In this document: positions 43,178 through 50,535 of the stretch, piece after piece
Layout: every line of letters starts with the position of its first letter
How positions within the stretch are numbered: the stretch's first letter is position 1
Source of the DNA: Bacteroidota bacterium
Lineage (GTDB): Bacteria; Bacteroidota; Bacteroidia; Chitinophagales; Chitinophagaceae
Reading direction: 5' to 3'
Length of the DNA stretch: 50,535 bases
Assembly: GCA_947476825.1 (NCBI GenBank)
Contig: CANJRV010000008.1
Coordinates: forward strand, 1-50,535
Translations under genes and position numbers: made by a program
The notes under the pieces: generated by a model
Database searches by the model: none
What the model saw: the letters and a program-made list of their open reading frames with translations, nothing else
What the model was told of the DNA's origin: nothing

Positions 43178-44056
43178 TCACTTCAAAGCATTCAGCTTTT
43201 CATTAATGTCCGCCAACTTCGCATTTTCAATAACTAGATCCGCTTTTATTTTTTCTTGTTCTTGTTCATTGTCAACTATTTTCCCTTCTATTTTTTTGAG
43301 ATTTTCTTTGTAGGTAACACCATCTTCGATTGCATTATTATACGATTTGGTAATTTTTCTTACCAAGCTTTCTTGCTTGCTTATTTCTTTTTTCAATGCA
43401 TCTACACCATCTATTGTTGCGGTTTTTGTTTTTGTCAATTCCAATAATTTTTGTTGTGCTTCCATTTCGGCATTGAAGGCGCGCATTTCTATTTCGTTCT
43501 TCGAAATTTTACTTTCCGTTTTTTGTTTGTCTTTGACCAATGACTCACCCGTTCTGATGGCGTTACTTTCTTTTCTAGATAAACCTTTCAGTACATCCTG
43601 TTGTTTTTCCAAATCTAGGTTGTATTGAAAAATAGTAGCGTCTTTCGCAAATGCAGTCAAATAATTAATGGTATTGTCAATAGCAATGGCGTCTGTTTCT
43701 GTTTTCAAAAAATTATCATACCCTTTAGAGGTAAGCATATAAAAAGTGGTGCTGGTTTTATTATCTTCTATACGCACATATACATCTATTCTATCCTTCG
43801 TAATTTCAGGAATCACTACGCCTTTATACACTTTAAATCCATCTTTGGTTTTATCTGCACTAGGTAATTTTGCATCCGTACATTTTTTCTTCCAAGCACC
43901 TTCTATAATGCTTGCTGGCATTGCATATTGCGCTATTACGCATGGTTGACTTACTTTGCTTATTTCAATCATTCCTGTTTTGGCGTCTTGTGCTTGCATA
44001 ACTTGTCCTAATGAAAGGATAATCAGTAAAGAAAAAATTATTTTTTTCATGGTCAT
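43178..44056 (-). CDS. Exported coiled-coil protein of unknown function
   Basis: 292 residues. Signal peptide KKIIFSLLIILSLGQVMQAQ; the ATG at 44050 is as good as the one at 44056. Residues about 25-145 form a globular part (GMIEISKVSQPCVIAQYAMP...DRIDVYVRIEDNKTSTTFYML). From about 150 to the end is a long charged coiled coil (KDKQKTESKISKNEIEMRAF...NEQEQEKIKADLVIENAKL). I do not recognise the family; periplasmic or outer-membrane-associated location is inferred. Confidence 0.7.
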   Translation of the reverse strand: MTMKKIIFSLLIILSLGQVMQAQDAKTGMIEISKVSQPCVIAQYAMPASIIEGAWKKKCTDAKLPSADKTKDGFKVYKGVVIPEITKDRIDVYVRIEDNKTSTTFYMLTSKGYDNFLKTETDAIAIDNTINYLTAFAKDATIFQYNLDLEKQQDVLKGLSRKESNAIRTGESLVKDKQKTESKISKNEIEMRAFNAEMEAQQKLLELTKTKTATIDGVDALKKEISKQESLVRKITKSYNNAIEDGVTYKENLKKIEGKIVDNEQEQEKIKADLVIENAKLADINEKLNALK

Positions 44057-44176
44057 TTTTTGTTTCGGCGAATGTAGGTGATTGATAAGATTGTAACCAT
44101 ATTTTATAAAATAATATTGCTAAAAGAGTATTAAAACCTCGTGAAGTCAATTACTTTTACAGCCTAAAAAAATTGC

Positions 44177-45679
44177 GTGAGTGTAAAAAAGCTGGCTAGC
44201 CAAACTTTATGGTACGGATTAAGTAATATTCTTGGTCGCTTTTTAAATTATTTTCTCTTCTTACTGTTGGCCTATCTTTATTTGCCAGAAGAGATTGCGC
44301 AAGTAGCTCAGGTATATGTCATTGTTCCTTTCTTGAATATACTTTTTACCATGGGGCTCGAGACAAGCTATTTTCGGTATAGTAATCAAATTGAAAAACA
44401 AAAACTTTTTAATACCTTAAATAGTTTTCTGTTATTAACTACTGTCGGGCTCACGTTGCTATTATTTTTAGGTGCAACGCCAATCGTGGGTTTGATAGAA
44501 ATGTCAAGGCATACTTCTTATTATTATTGGATGTTATTGATTGTGAGTTTAGATACACTTACTGTATTGCCATTTGCTAAACTTCGTCAAGAAGGTAGAC
44601 CTAAAAAGTTTGCCATGCTAAAATTAATTTCTATTGTAATCAATGTTGGTTTGGTAGTGTTCTTTTTGATAACTTGTCCATACTTGATAAAGCATGGTTA
44701 CTCGTTACCTTCCTACTTATACGACCCTTCTGTAGGAATCGGGTATTATATTATAGCCAATTTAATAGCGACTTTTATTACTTTATTTTTATTATTTCCA
44801 GAATGGAAAGGCTTTACATTTAAAATAGACAAATCCTTATTGAAAGAAATAATGACGTATTCATTTCCCATTATCATAGTAGGATTTGGTGGCATGATAA
44901 ATGATTTTTTAAGTCGGGTTACTTATTATAAAGTATTGCATGATCCGATTAAACAATTAGATCATGAGTTTGGCGTGTTTACTGCAAACTATCGCCTCGC
45001 TGTTTTAGCAACTTTATTTATTCAAGTATTCAAAATGGGTGCGGAGCCTTTCTTTTTTAATCAGGCAAAAAATAAAGATGCACCTGAAACCTATGCGCGT
45101 GTTACGAACATATTCGTGATTATTTGTTGTTATATCTTTTTGTGTATTGCCATGAATTTAGATGTTTTGAAATTACTGATTGCATCCAAACACAAAGAGT
45201 ATGCAGAGGGAATTCATATTGTACCAGTATTAACGATGGCAAATATTTTTATTGGTATTTATTATAATTTGGCGATATGGTATAAGCTTACGAACCAAAC
45301 CATGAAAGGTGCTATCATTACGCTTCTTGGTGTAGTGGTCACTATTGTGTTGAATTTGATTTTGGTTCCTTATTTTCATTATACTGGCGCCGCATGGGCA
45401 ACTTTCTTTTGTTACTTTTTCATGATGGTTGTTTCCTTGGTTTGGGGACAGAAATACTATCCAATTCCTTATGCCATCAAAAAATTAAGCTTCTATTTAT
45501 TATTGGTCATTGCCATGTTTGTTATTTATCAAGGCGCATTCACTTATTTTAATTATCATGGATTACTTCTGAATTCTATTGTATTTTTGGCGAGTATGGC
45601 GATTTTTACTCTTGTAGTATTAAAATATGATAAAGAGGAGATTCGTAAATTTCCTTTCATCGGAAAATATATTCATTAA
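44177..45679 (+). CDS. Lipopolysaccharide/polysaccharide flippase (MOP superfamily, Wzx-like)
   Basis: 500 residues from a GTG start (MSVKKLASQTLWYGLSNILGRFLNYFL, the usual opening of this group). About 12-14 hydrophobic helices are spread over the whole length. The layout fits Wzx/MurJ-like MOP transporters (ETSYFRYSN, PFAKLRQEGRPKKFAMLKL, YSFPIIIVGFGGMINDFLSR, VFKMGAEPFFFNQAKN). It probably flips a lipid-linked saccharide across the inner membrane. No glycosyltransferase cluster surrounds it, though a polysaccharide deacetylase-like gene lies two genes on. Confidence 0.85.
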   Translation: MSVKKLASQTLWYGLSNILGRFLNYFLFLLLAYLYLPEEIAQVAQVYVIVPFLNILFTMGLETSYFRYSNQIEKQKLFNTLNSFLLLTTVGLTLLLFLGATPIVGLIEMSRHTSYYYWMLLIVSLDTLTVLPFAKLRQEGRPKKFAMLKLISIVINVGLVVFFLITCPYLIKHGYSLPSYLYDPSVGIGYYIIANLIATFITLFLLFPEWKGFTFKIDKSLLKEIMTYSFPIIIVGFGGMINDFLSRVTYYKVLHDPIKQLDHEFGVFTANYRLAVLATLFIQVFKMGAEPFFFNQAKNKDAPETYARVTNIFVIICCYIFLCIAMNLDVLKLLIASKHKEYAEGIHIVPVLTMANIFIGIYYNLAIWYKLTNQTMKGAIITLLGVVVTIVLNLILVPYFHYTGAAWATFFCYFFMMVVSLVWGQKYYPIPYAIKKLSFYLLLVIAMFVIYQGAFTYFNYHGLLLNSIVFLASMAIFTLVVLKYDKEEIRKFPFIGKYIH

Positions 45680-45711
45680 ATAGGTCTGCAATAATTTTTA
45701 AATAAAAAACT

Positions 45712-47094
45712 ATGTCAGGAAACACATTGAAAACTACCTTTCTTAACAAGAGCGAAATAAAGGCAATGGATGCAGAACACAAGCGCAAATTGTCTTTTAA
45801 TATTGGGAAATATAATGATACAGTAGTTAAAGGAAAAGAACAGTTCTTTGATTTAGAAAATGCGCGCAAAAAGGCAAAGAATGTAAAGTGGAAGGCAATA
45901 GAAAATTTAGATAAATATTTAATTGAATTTGAGTCGAAGTTTACCAAAAATGGCGGCAAAGTAATTTGGGCACAAAATGCGCAAGAAGCCAACGAGGCTG
46001 TTTTGGAAATTTGTAAATTGCATAACGCCAAGCAAGTTGTGAAAAGCAAAAGCATGGTAACAGAAGAAATTCATTTGAACGACTTTTTAGAACAGCATCA
46101 TATTGAAAGTGTAGAAACTGATTTGGGTGAGTATATTCAACAATTAGATGGAGAAGCACCTTACCATATTGTTACACCGGCGATGCATAAAAGCAAAGAA
46201 GATGTGGCTAAATTATTTCATGAAAAATTAGGCACTGAACCAAATTTGACACCCAATGAATTGACTTTAGTAGCTCGAGTTAAATTACGATCGAAATATA
46301 CAAGTGCAGGAATAGGAATAACTGGCGGTAATTTTTTATTGGCTGATGTAGGTGGTATTTGTGTTACAGAGAATGAAGGCAATGGTAGATTGTCAACTGC
46401 ATTTCCCAAAGTACAAATTGCCATTGTTGGTATTGAAAAAATGATTCCATCTATTCACGATTTGAATTTGTTTTGGCCATTGCTGGCAACTTATGGAACG
46501 GGTCAAAACGTAACGGTTTACAATACCATATTTACAGGACCAAAGAAAAAGAATGAAGTAGATGGTCCAGAAGAAATGTATATTATTTTATTAGATAATG
46601 GTCGAACTAATTTGATAAAGGATCCACAAATCAGAGAGAGTGCTTATTGTATTCGTTGCGGTTCTTGTTTGAATGCTTGCCCAGTGTATAAAAATATAGG
46701 CGGTCATGCCTATGGTGCTACGTATAGCGGACCAATTGGATCGGTAATTACACCACACCTTAAAAATTTTGAAGAATTTGTACATTTAAGTTATGCTTCA
46801 ACCTTGTGTGGCAACTGCACAGAAGTATGTCCTTTGAAAATAAACATTCATGGCATGCTTCATTATAATAGAACTTTGGCGGTTAAGAAAAAGGATACGG
46901 ATTTTGCAGAAAGAGCAGGTTGGAAAATGTGGAAGTTAGCGATGACACATCGTGGCATGATGGATGTGGCTGGTGCGCAATTAAAAACAAAAGTAGTAAA
47001 CAGTATATTTAAAAATAGCTGGGGCAAAAGAAGAGATGGTCTTGAATTCCAAAAATCATTTAAACAAATGATGGAAGAAAAAGGCAAGTATTAA
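45712..47094 (+). CDS. lutB: LutB-like lactate-utilisation iron-sulfur protein
   Basis: 460 residues. The N-terminal LUD domain includes LKTTFLNKSEIKAMDAEHKR, IWAQNAQEANEAVLEIC, KSKSMVTEEIHLNDFLE, GITGGNFLLADVGGICVTEN and NVTVYNTIFTGPKK. The C-terminal ferredoxin-like part has CIRCGSCLNACPVY (first Cys at residue 313) and CGNCTEVCPLKI. In the LutABC complex this protein takes part in oxidation of L-lactate. Neither lutA nor lutC is seen on either side: the neighbours are a flippase and a deacetylase-like gene. The partner genes are therefore elsewhere or the protein works differently. Confidence 0.88.
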   Translation: MSGNTLKTTFLNKSEIKAMDAEHKRKLSFNIGKYNDTVVKGKEQFFDLENARKKAKNVKWKAIENLDKYLIEFESKFTKNGGKVIWAQNAQEANEAVLEICKLHNAKQVVKSKSMVTEEIHLNDFLEQHHIESVETDLGEYIQQLDGEAPYHIVTPAMHKSKEDVAKLFHEKLGTEPNLTPNELTLVARVKLRSKYTSAGIGITGGNFLLADVGGICVTENEGNGRLSTAFPKVQIAIVGIEKMIPSIHDLNLFWPLLATYGTGQNVTVYNTIFTGPKKKNEVDGPEEMYIILLDNGRTNLIKDPQIRESAYCIRCGSCLNACPVYKNIGGHAYGATYSGPIGSVITPHLKNFEEFVHLSYASTLCGNCTEVCPLKINIHGMLHYNRTLAVKKKDTDFAERAGWKMWKLAMTHRGMMDVAGAQLKTKVVNSIFKNSWGKRRDGLEFQKSFKQMMEEKGKY

Positions 47095-47140
47095 AATTGG
47101 ATGGATTATTATTTTCGAATCGAAATAGATTACAGTGTCT

Positions 47141-48421
47141 ATGATTACAATTTTTGCAGAAAAAAAAACAGCTAGGTTAGAGTTTATCCTTCACTTCATT
47201 TTTAAGCAAGTAATTGGTTCAGCATATCAATTAATCCATGATGTAGAAGCATTCCATTCCAATAAAAATTTTAAATTAAATTATTCTTCGCTGCCACTAG
47301 ATGCCGATTTGACCATTGTGCCTCATCCATTATTATTTCAAACTGATATTGAAGCTATTACTATTGAGATTGTACAATGGCGACAGCTTCCTATTTTTTT
47401 TAGTCAATCTGATTCTCTTATTCCATTTGATATTTTTGCTGCTGCTTTTTATTTGATTACCCGTTATGAAGAGTATTTGCCATTTGAAGCAGACCAGTAT
47501 CATCGTTTTCCGCATCAATTTTCAATTGCCTACCGTCATCATTTTTTAAAAATTCCACTTGTCGATTTATGGATCATGGAATTGGAAAAGGAAATCAAGG
47601 CTAAAAATAGTCGAATGGTTTTTTTACCGAAACCGTATCAATTTCTCCCTACTTATGATATTGATATTGCATATAGTTATTTAGGGAAAGGATTTGTACG
47701 GAATTTTGGCGGATTTTGGAAAGATATTTTGCATCGCAAACCCAAAAAAGCTTTAGAAAGGCTGCAAGTATTATTGGGACTCAAAAAAGATCCATTCGAT
47801 AGTTTCGCTTTTTTGGATGAAATGCATAGGAAATATGAATTGTCGCCTATCTATTTTTTATTATTGGGTAAGGTATCTGCATTAGATCGGAATATAGAGC
47901 CTTCTCATCCTTATATGCAAGAATTGATTAAAACTTTGCAGACTCGCTATGCAATTGGTATTCATCCTTCTTATCATAGTCATAAAGGGATAGAGATTTT
48001 GGAGCATGAGATGAATCAGATCAAAACCAGTAAAAGTCGCCAACATTATATACGTTTTCAACTACCCCTCACTTTTAGGAATCTAATAAAAATGGGCATT
48101 ACAGAGGATTATTCCATGGGATATGGTTCAATCAATGGGTTTAGGGCTAGTACTTCTCATCCATTTTTTTGGTTTGATTTGGAGAAAAATGAATGTAGTC
48201 AACTATTGGTTTACCCATTTTGTTTTATGGAATGCAATAGTAAATTTGAGCAGCATTATACTGCCAAACAAGCATTAGATGAAATGAAGGATTTTGAAAG
48301 GTCAATTAAGCAAGTCCGAGGTACATTCGTTACAATTTGGCATAATTTTTCATTAGGCAATGAGCATATGTGGTTACCTTGGAAGGAGGTTTATGCTCAA
48401 TTCCTATCTCAAATGAGATGA
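47141..48421 (+). CDS. Polysaccharide deacetylase-family protein (DUF7033 type)
   Basis: 426 residues from the ATG at 47141; a GTG at 47135 is in frame. The N-terminal half (FFSQSDSLIPFDIFAAAFYLITRYEEYLP, YRHHFLKIPLVDLWI) matches the domain that precedes the catalytic barrel in Bacteroidota homologues. The barrel has LPTYDIDIAY (metal-binding Asp pair), IHPSYHSHKG (His motif), EDYSMGYG and FVTIWHNFSLG. It probably acts on a surface or cell-wall glycan. No signal peptide. It follows lutB by 46 bp and may be co-transcribed. Confidence 0.78.
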   Translation: MITIFAEKKTARLEFILHFIFKQVIGSAYQLIHDVEAFHSNKNFKLNYSSLPLDADLTIVPHPLLFQTDIEAITIEIVQWRQLPIFFSQSDSLIPFDIFAAAFYLITRYEEYLPFEADQYHRFPHQFSIAYRHHFLKIPLVDLWIMELEKEIKAKNSRMVFLPKPYQFLPTYDIDIAYSYLGKGFVRNFGGFWKDILHRKPKKALERLQVLLGLKKDPFDSFAFLDEMHRKYELSPIYFLLLGKVSALDRNIEPSHPYMQELIKTLQTRYAIGIHPSYHSHKGIEILEHEMNQIKTSKSRQHYIRFQLPLTFRNLIKMGITEDYSMGYGSINGFRASTSHPFFWFDLEKNECSQLLVYPFCFMECNSKFEQHYTAKQALDEMKDFERSIKQVRGTFVTIWHNFSLGNEHMWLPWKEVYAQFLSQMR

Positions 48422-49288
48422 ATAGATTCTTTTGTGACTTAATGAAAAATTTTGCAAGGAAAAAGAAGACGGAATTATTTTTTATGAACAAAAAAACTTT
48501 GGTATTTGGGCAGCTACAATAGCGAAAAGTCTGCACCAAACCTCTTGCATTGTAATGGAGTGGAAAGTGTGTATTTGGCCAAAAGAAATCTCTTCAACAA
48601 CTAAGCTTAAGCTTAAATATTTACTGACTTATTTTTTGTTTAAACAAAAATATTAATTATTTAATCTGAAAAAATGACAAATAATTGAACATGGAACAGT
48701 ATATTTGGGGCTTGGAAGTGTTGTTGATAGTGTAGTCATGCTTAGATAGTTGCAAGTAATGATTTAAATGAGAAGGTGGTGTCCAGTTAACACAGATAGC
48801 TCTTATAGTTTCGATTTTTATTTTTTACGATAAAAATAATTTAGATATAAAACATCTTTTAACCTTCAAATTATTAATAAACCATTGCCAAATAAATAAA
48901 CCAAGTGCCCATTTAAAATTACAAATTCTTCAATTTTATACATATAAAGTTTAGATTAATTGTCTTGCACTTCAAATTTCTACCTATGCCATTTAATTCG
49001 CTCATCAATATAACTAAAAATTTTTCTCCATTAGGGTGGAAAGGTTTTATATTGGTTTATGAGTTAGTTAGTATTCTTTGGAATCAAAAATCTAGCCAAG
49101 ATTGTAGCGATCCCATTTTTTGTGCTTTTTTAGAGCATCCTTTATTTTCGTATGCTAGATTAAACAATAAATTGCAATTTGTAAATTCTGTGAAAGCGAT
49201 AAGATGCTCCCCTGCATGAGAGCCGTCAAATCTTAGATGGAAACCCTTTTAAACGTAAACAAAATTTTAAATTAAAACCAATATAAAT
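48422..49288. other. Long intergenic region without a supported gene
   Basis: 867 bp, strongly AT-rich. One frame (about 48436-48655) reads a protein-like stretch (EDGIIFYEQKNFGIWAATIA) without a start codon. Another (from a TTG at 48965, or the ATG at 48989) gives up to 84 residues with no recognisable family. Both may be decayed gene pieces. I see no RNA gene, insertion sequence or array. Confidence 0.5.
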
Positions 49289-50535
49289 ATGAAAAATGAA
49301 AACTCAACTTTTAAACTTTTTACTACAGTAAAAAGCTTATTGCTAAAGGCTTTGCTCCTTTTTGCAATATTTAATTTAGGCTCGACGCAACTCCAAGCGC
49401 AATGTCCAACGCCTACTGGTCTTAGTAATGGACTAATTTCGGCGACTTCAGCCACCATAAATTGGAATAATATGGCTGGAGCTATTTATTATAAAATCAG
49501 GTATCGTGTGCAAACACCAGTAGGTGCTTGGGTAAACACGACATCAACACCGAATACGAAGTTTATCGTAGGCTTAACGCAAAATACAACGTATGAGTAT
49601 CAAGTAAAATCAGTATGTAATTCCATCGGGAATGAGAGCGGTTTTTCTAGTTCAGCAACTTTCACAACTGGTTCTCAATGCGCAATACCAACTAACTTAG
49701 CAATTGTAAGTTTAACAGCAACTACTACAACACTTTCATGGTCGGGAACTGGTACTTGGTATTCTACTCGTTATCGTACTACATCTCCTTTTGGTTCTTG
49801 GGTTTATGGTTCATCTGTTCCTACAAGTAAAATTTTTGCAGGATTAATTCCTAATACATCTTATGAATTTCAAGTTGCATCGAATTGCAGTAGCGATCCT
49901 TTACAAAGTCCATTTTCTGCTAGCCTTATTGTAAAAACTTTTTGTTCATCTTATGCTAGTTTTAGTAATTCAATTTCTGCATGCGATTCTTATACATGGT
50001 CAGTGAACGGAGCTACATATACTAATTCAGGAACTTACAAAGACACGAACACTACTTGCCAAATCAATACATTGAATTTGACAATTAACAACAGTTCAAC
50101 ATCAAGTTCATCAGCAACAGCATGTGATACTTATACATGGTCATGCAATGGCACAGTTTACACAGCATCAGGAACATATACTTGCACTTCAATGAACGCA
50201 GCAGGTTGTGTAAATACAGCTACCTTGAACTTGACAATAAATAATAGTTCAACATCAAGTACATCCGCAACAGCGTGTGATACTTATACATGGTCTTGTA
50301 ACAGTGCAACGTATACAAACTCTGGCACATGGACTTGCACATCATTAAATGCAGCAGGTTGTGTACACACAGAAACATTGGATTTGACTATCAATAACAG
50401 CACAGCGCATACAACGTATGAAACAGCTTGTGACTCTTATACATGGTCTTGCAACAGTGCAACGTATACAAACTCTGGAACATGGACTTGCACATCAATG
50501 AATGCAGCAGGTTGTGTACACACAGAAACATTGGA
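49289..50535 (+). CDS. Large repetitive secreted adhesin-like protein (partial, 5' end)
   Basis: The ATG at 49289 opens a frame that is still open at the right edge (415 complete codons). A long signal peptide (hydrophobic core LLLKALLLFAIFNLG) ends near LQAQ. Two fibronectin type III domains follow (ATSATINWNNMAGAIYYKIR...NTTYEYQVKSVC and TTTTLSWSGTGTWYSTRYR...NTSYEFQVASNC). Then Cys-containing repeats of the form ATACDTYTWSCNSATYTNSG...NAAGCVHTETLDLTINNS begin. Repeat anchors (TATACATGG) are at 49991, 50132, 50285 and 50438, so the later units are 153 bp. Such proteins usually end in a T9SS sorting domain; that end is outside the window. Confidence 0.85.
   Translation, partial: MKNENSTFKLFTTVKSLLLKALLLFAIFNLGSTQLQAQCPTPTGLSNGLISATSATINWNNMAGAIYYKIRYRVQTPVGAWVNTTSTPNTKFIVGLTQNTTYEYQVKSVCNSIGNESGFSSSATFTTGSQCAIPTNLAIVSLTATTTTLSWSGTGTWYSTRYRTTSPFGSWVYGSSVPTSKIFAGLIPNTSYEFQVASNCSSDPLQSPFSASLIVKTFCSSYASFSNSISACDSYTWSVNGATYTNSGTYKDTNTTCQINTLNLTINNSSTSSSSATACDTYTWSCNGTVYTASGTYTCTSMNAAGCVNTATLNLTINNSSTSSTSATACDTYTWSCNSATYTNSGTWTCTSLNAAGCVHTETLDLTINNSTAHTTYETACDSYTWSCNSATYTNSGTWTCTSMNAAGCVHTETL

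Noticed and set aside
48965-49219. 84-residue frame (TTG start, internal ATG at 48989)
   Set aside because: No recognisable family, no clear promoter or neighbour link, and biased AT-rich composition; not strong enough to call a gene.
1-50535. tRNA, rRNA, insertion sequence or prophage
   Set aside because: No cloverleaf, rRNA or transposase sequence was recognised on reading; the only mobile-type gene is the ORF6N fragment.

Overview
The window is AT-rich DNA of a member of the Bacteroidota. Markers for this are a complete gldKLMN set (type IX secretion/gliding motor), several proteins with type IX C-terminal sorting tails (both the 'YPNP' type A and the 'NAFSPNGDG' type B), an alternative complex III respiratory cluster, TAnnTTTG promoter elements, and no clear Shine-Dalgarno sequences. 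Dispersed intergenic repeats and gene content fit the Chitinophagales/Sphingobacteriales side of the phylum, but that finer placement is inference.

Layout. 1-2.3 kb: the end of a gldB-like lipoprotein gene, a duplicated double-hairpin repeat, and a secreted SBBP-repeat propeller protein. 2.4-5.7 kb: the carbamoyl-phosphate synthase large subunit, split into two genes exactly between its two synthetase halves, with an ORF6N-domain gene lying between them. 5.9-18.5 kb: a same-strand respiratory cluster actABCDEF-coxBA-ctaB. It encodes alternative complex III (quinol to cytochrome c), cytochrome oxidase subunits II and I, and heme O synthase. No subunit III is present in the window. 18.7-29.6 kb: mixed single genes: a secreted sorting-domain protein, a B12/radical SAM enzyme, an FKBP lipoprotein, a PLP trans-sulfuration enzyme, a TIGR02757 protein, a ChaN-like protein, a type B sorted protein and a YyaL-type thioredoxin-fold protein. 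29.7-34.6 kb: gldKLMN behind a textbook Bacteroidetes promoter and ended by a strong hairpin terminator. 34.7-39.5 kb: a PD40 propeller protein, an M28/PDZ peptidase and, convergent to it, an M3 oligopeptidase. 39.5-44.1 kb: an accessory, repeat-rich zone with hypothetical genes, a decayed sorting-domain gene, a 21-bp tandem array and several families of dispersed repeats. 44.2-48.4 kb: a flippase, a LutB-like iron-sulfur protein and a polysaccharide deacetylase-like protein. 48.4-49.3 kb: apparently empty DNA. 49.3 kb to the end: the start of a large repetitive secreted adhesin that runs off the window.

How it fits together. The respiratory cluster would make a quinol-oxidising supercomplex, with ctaB supplying its heme O/A precursor. 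GldKLMN would power export of the secreted sorting-domain proteins found at five places (597, 18692, 25541, 49289 and the remnant at 40462). The most unusual structure is the interrupted carB. The most unexplained sequence is the set of non-coding repeat families, several of which end immediately before start codons.
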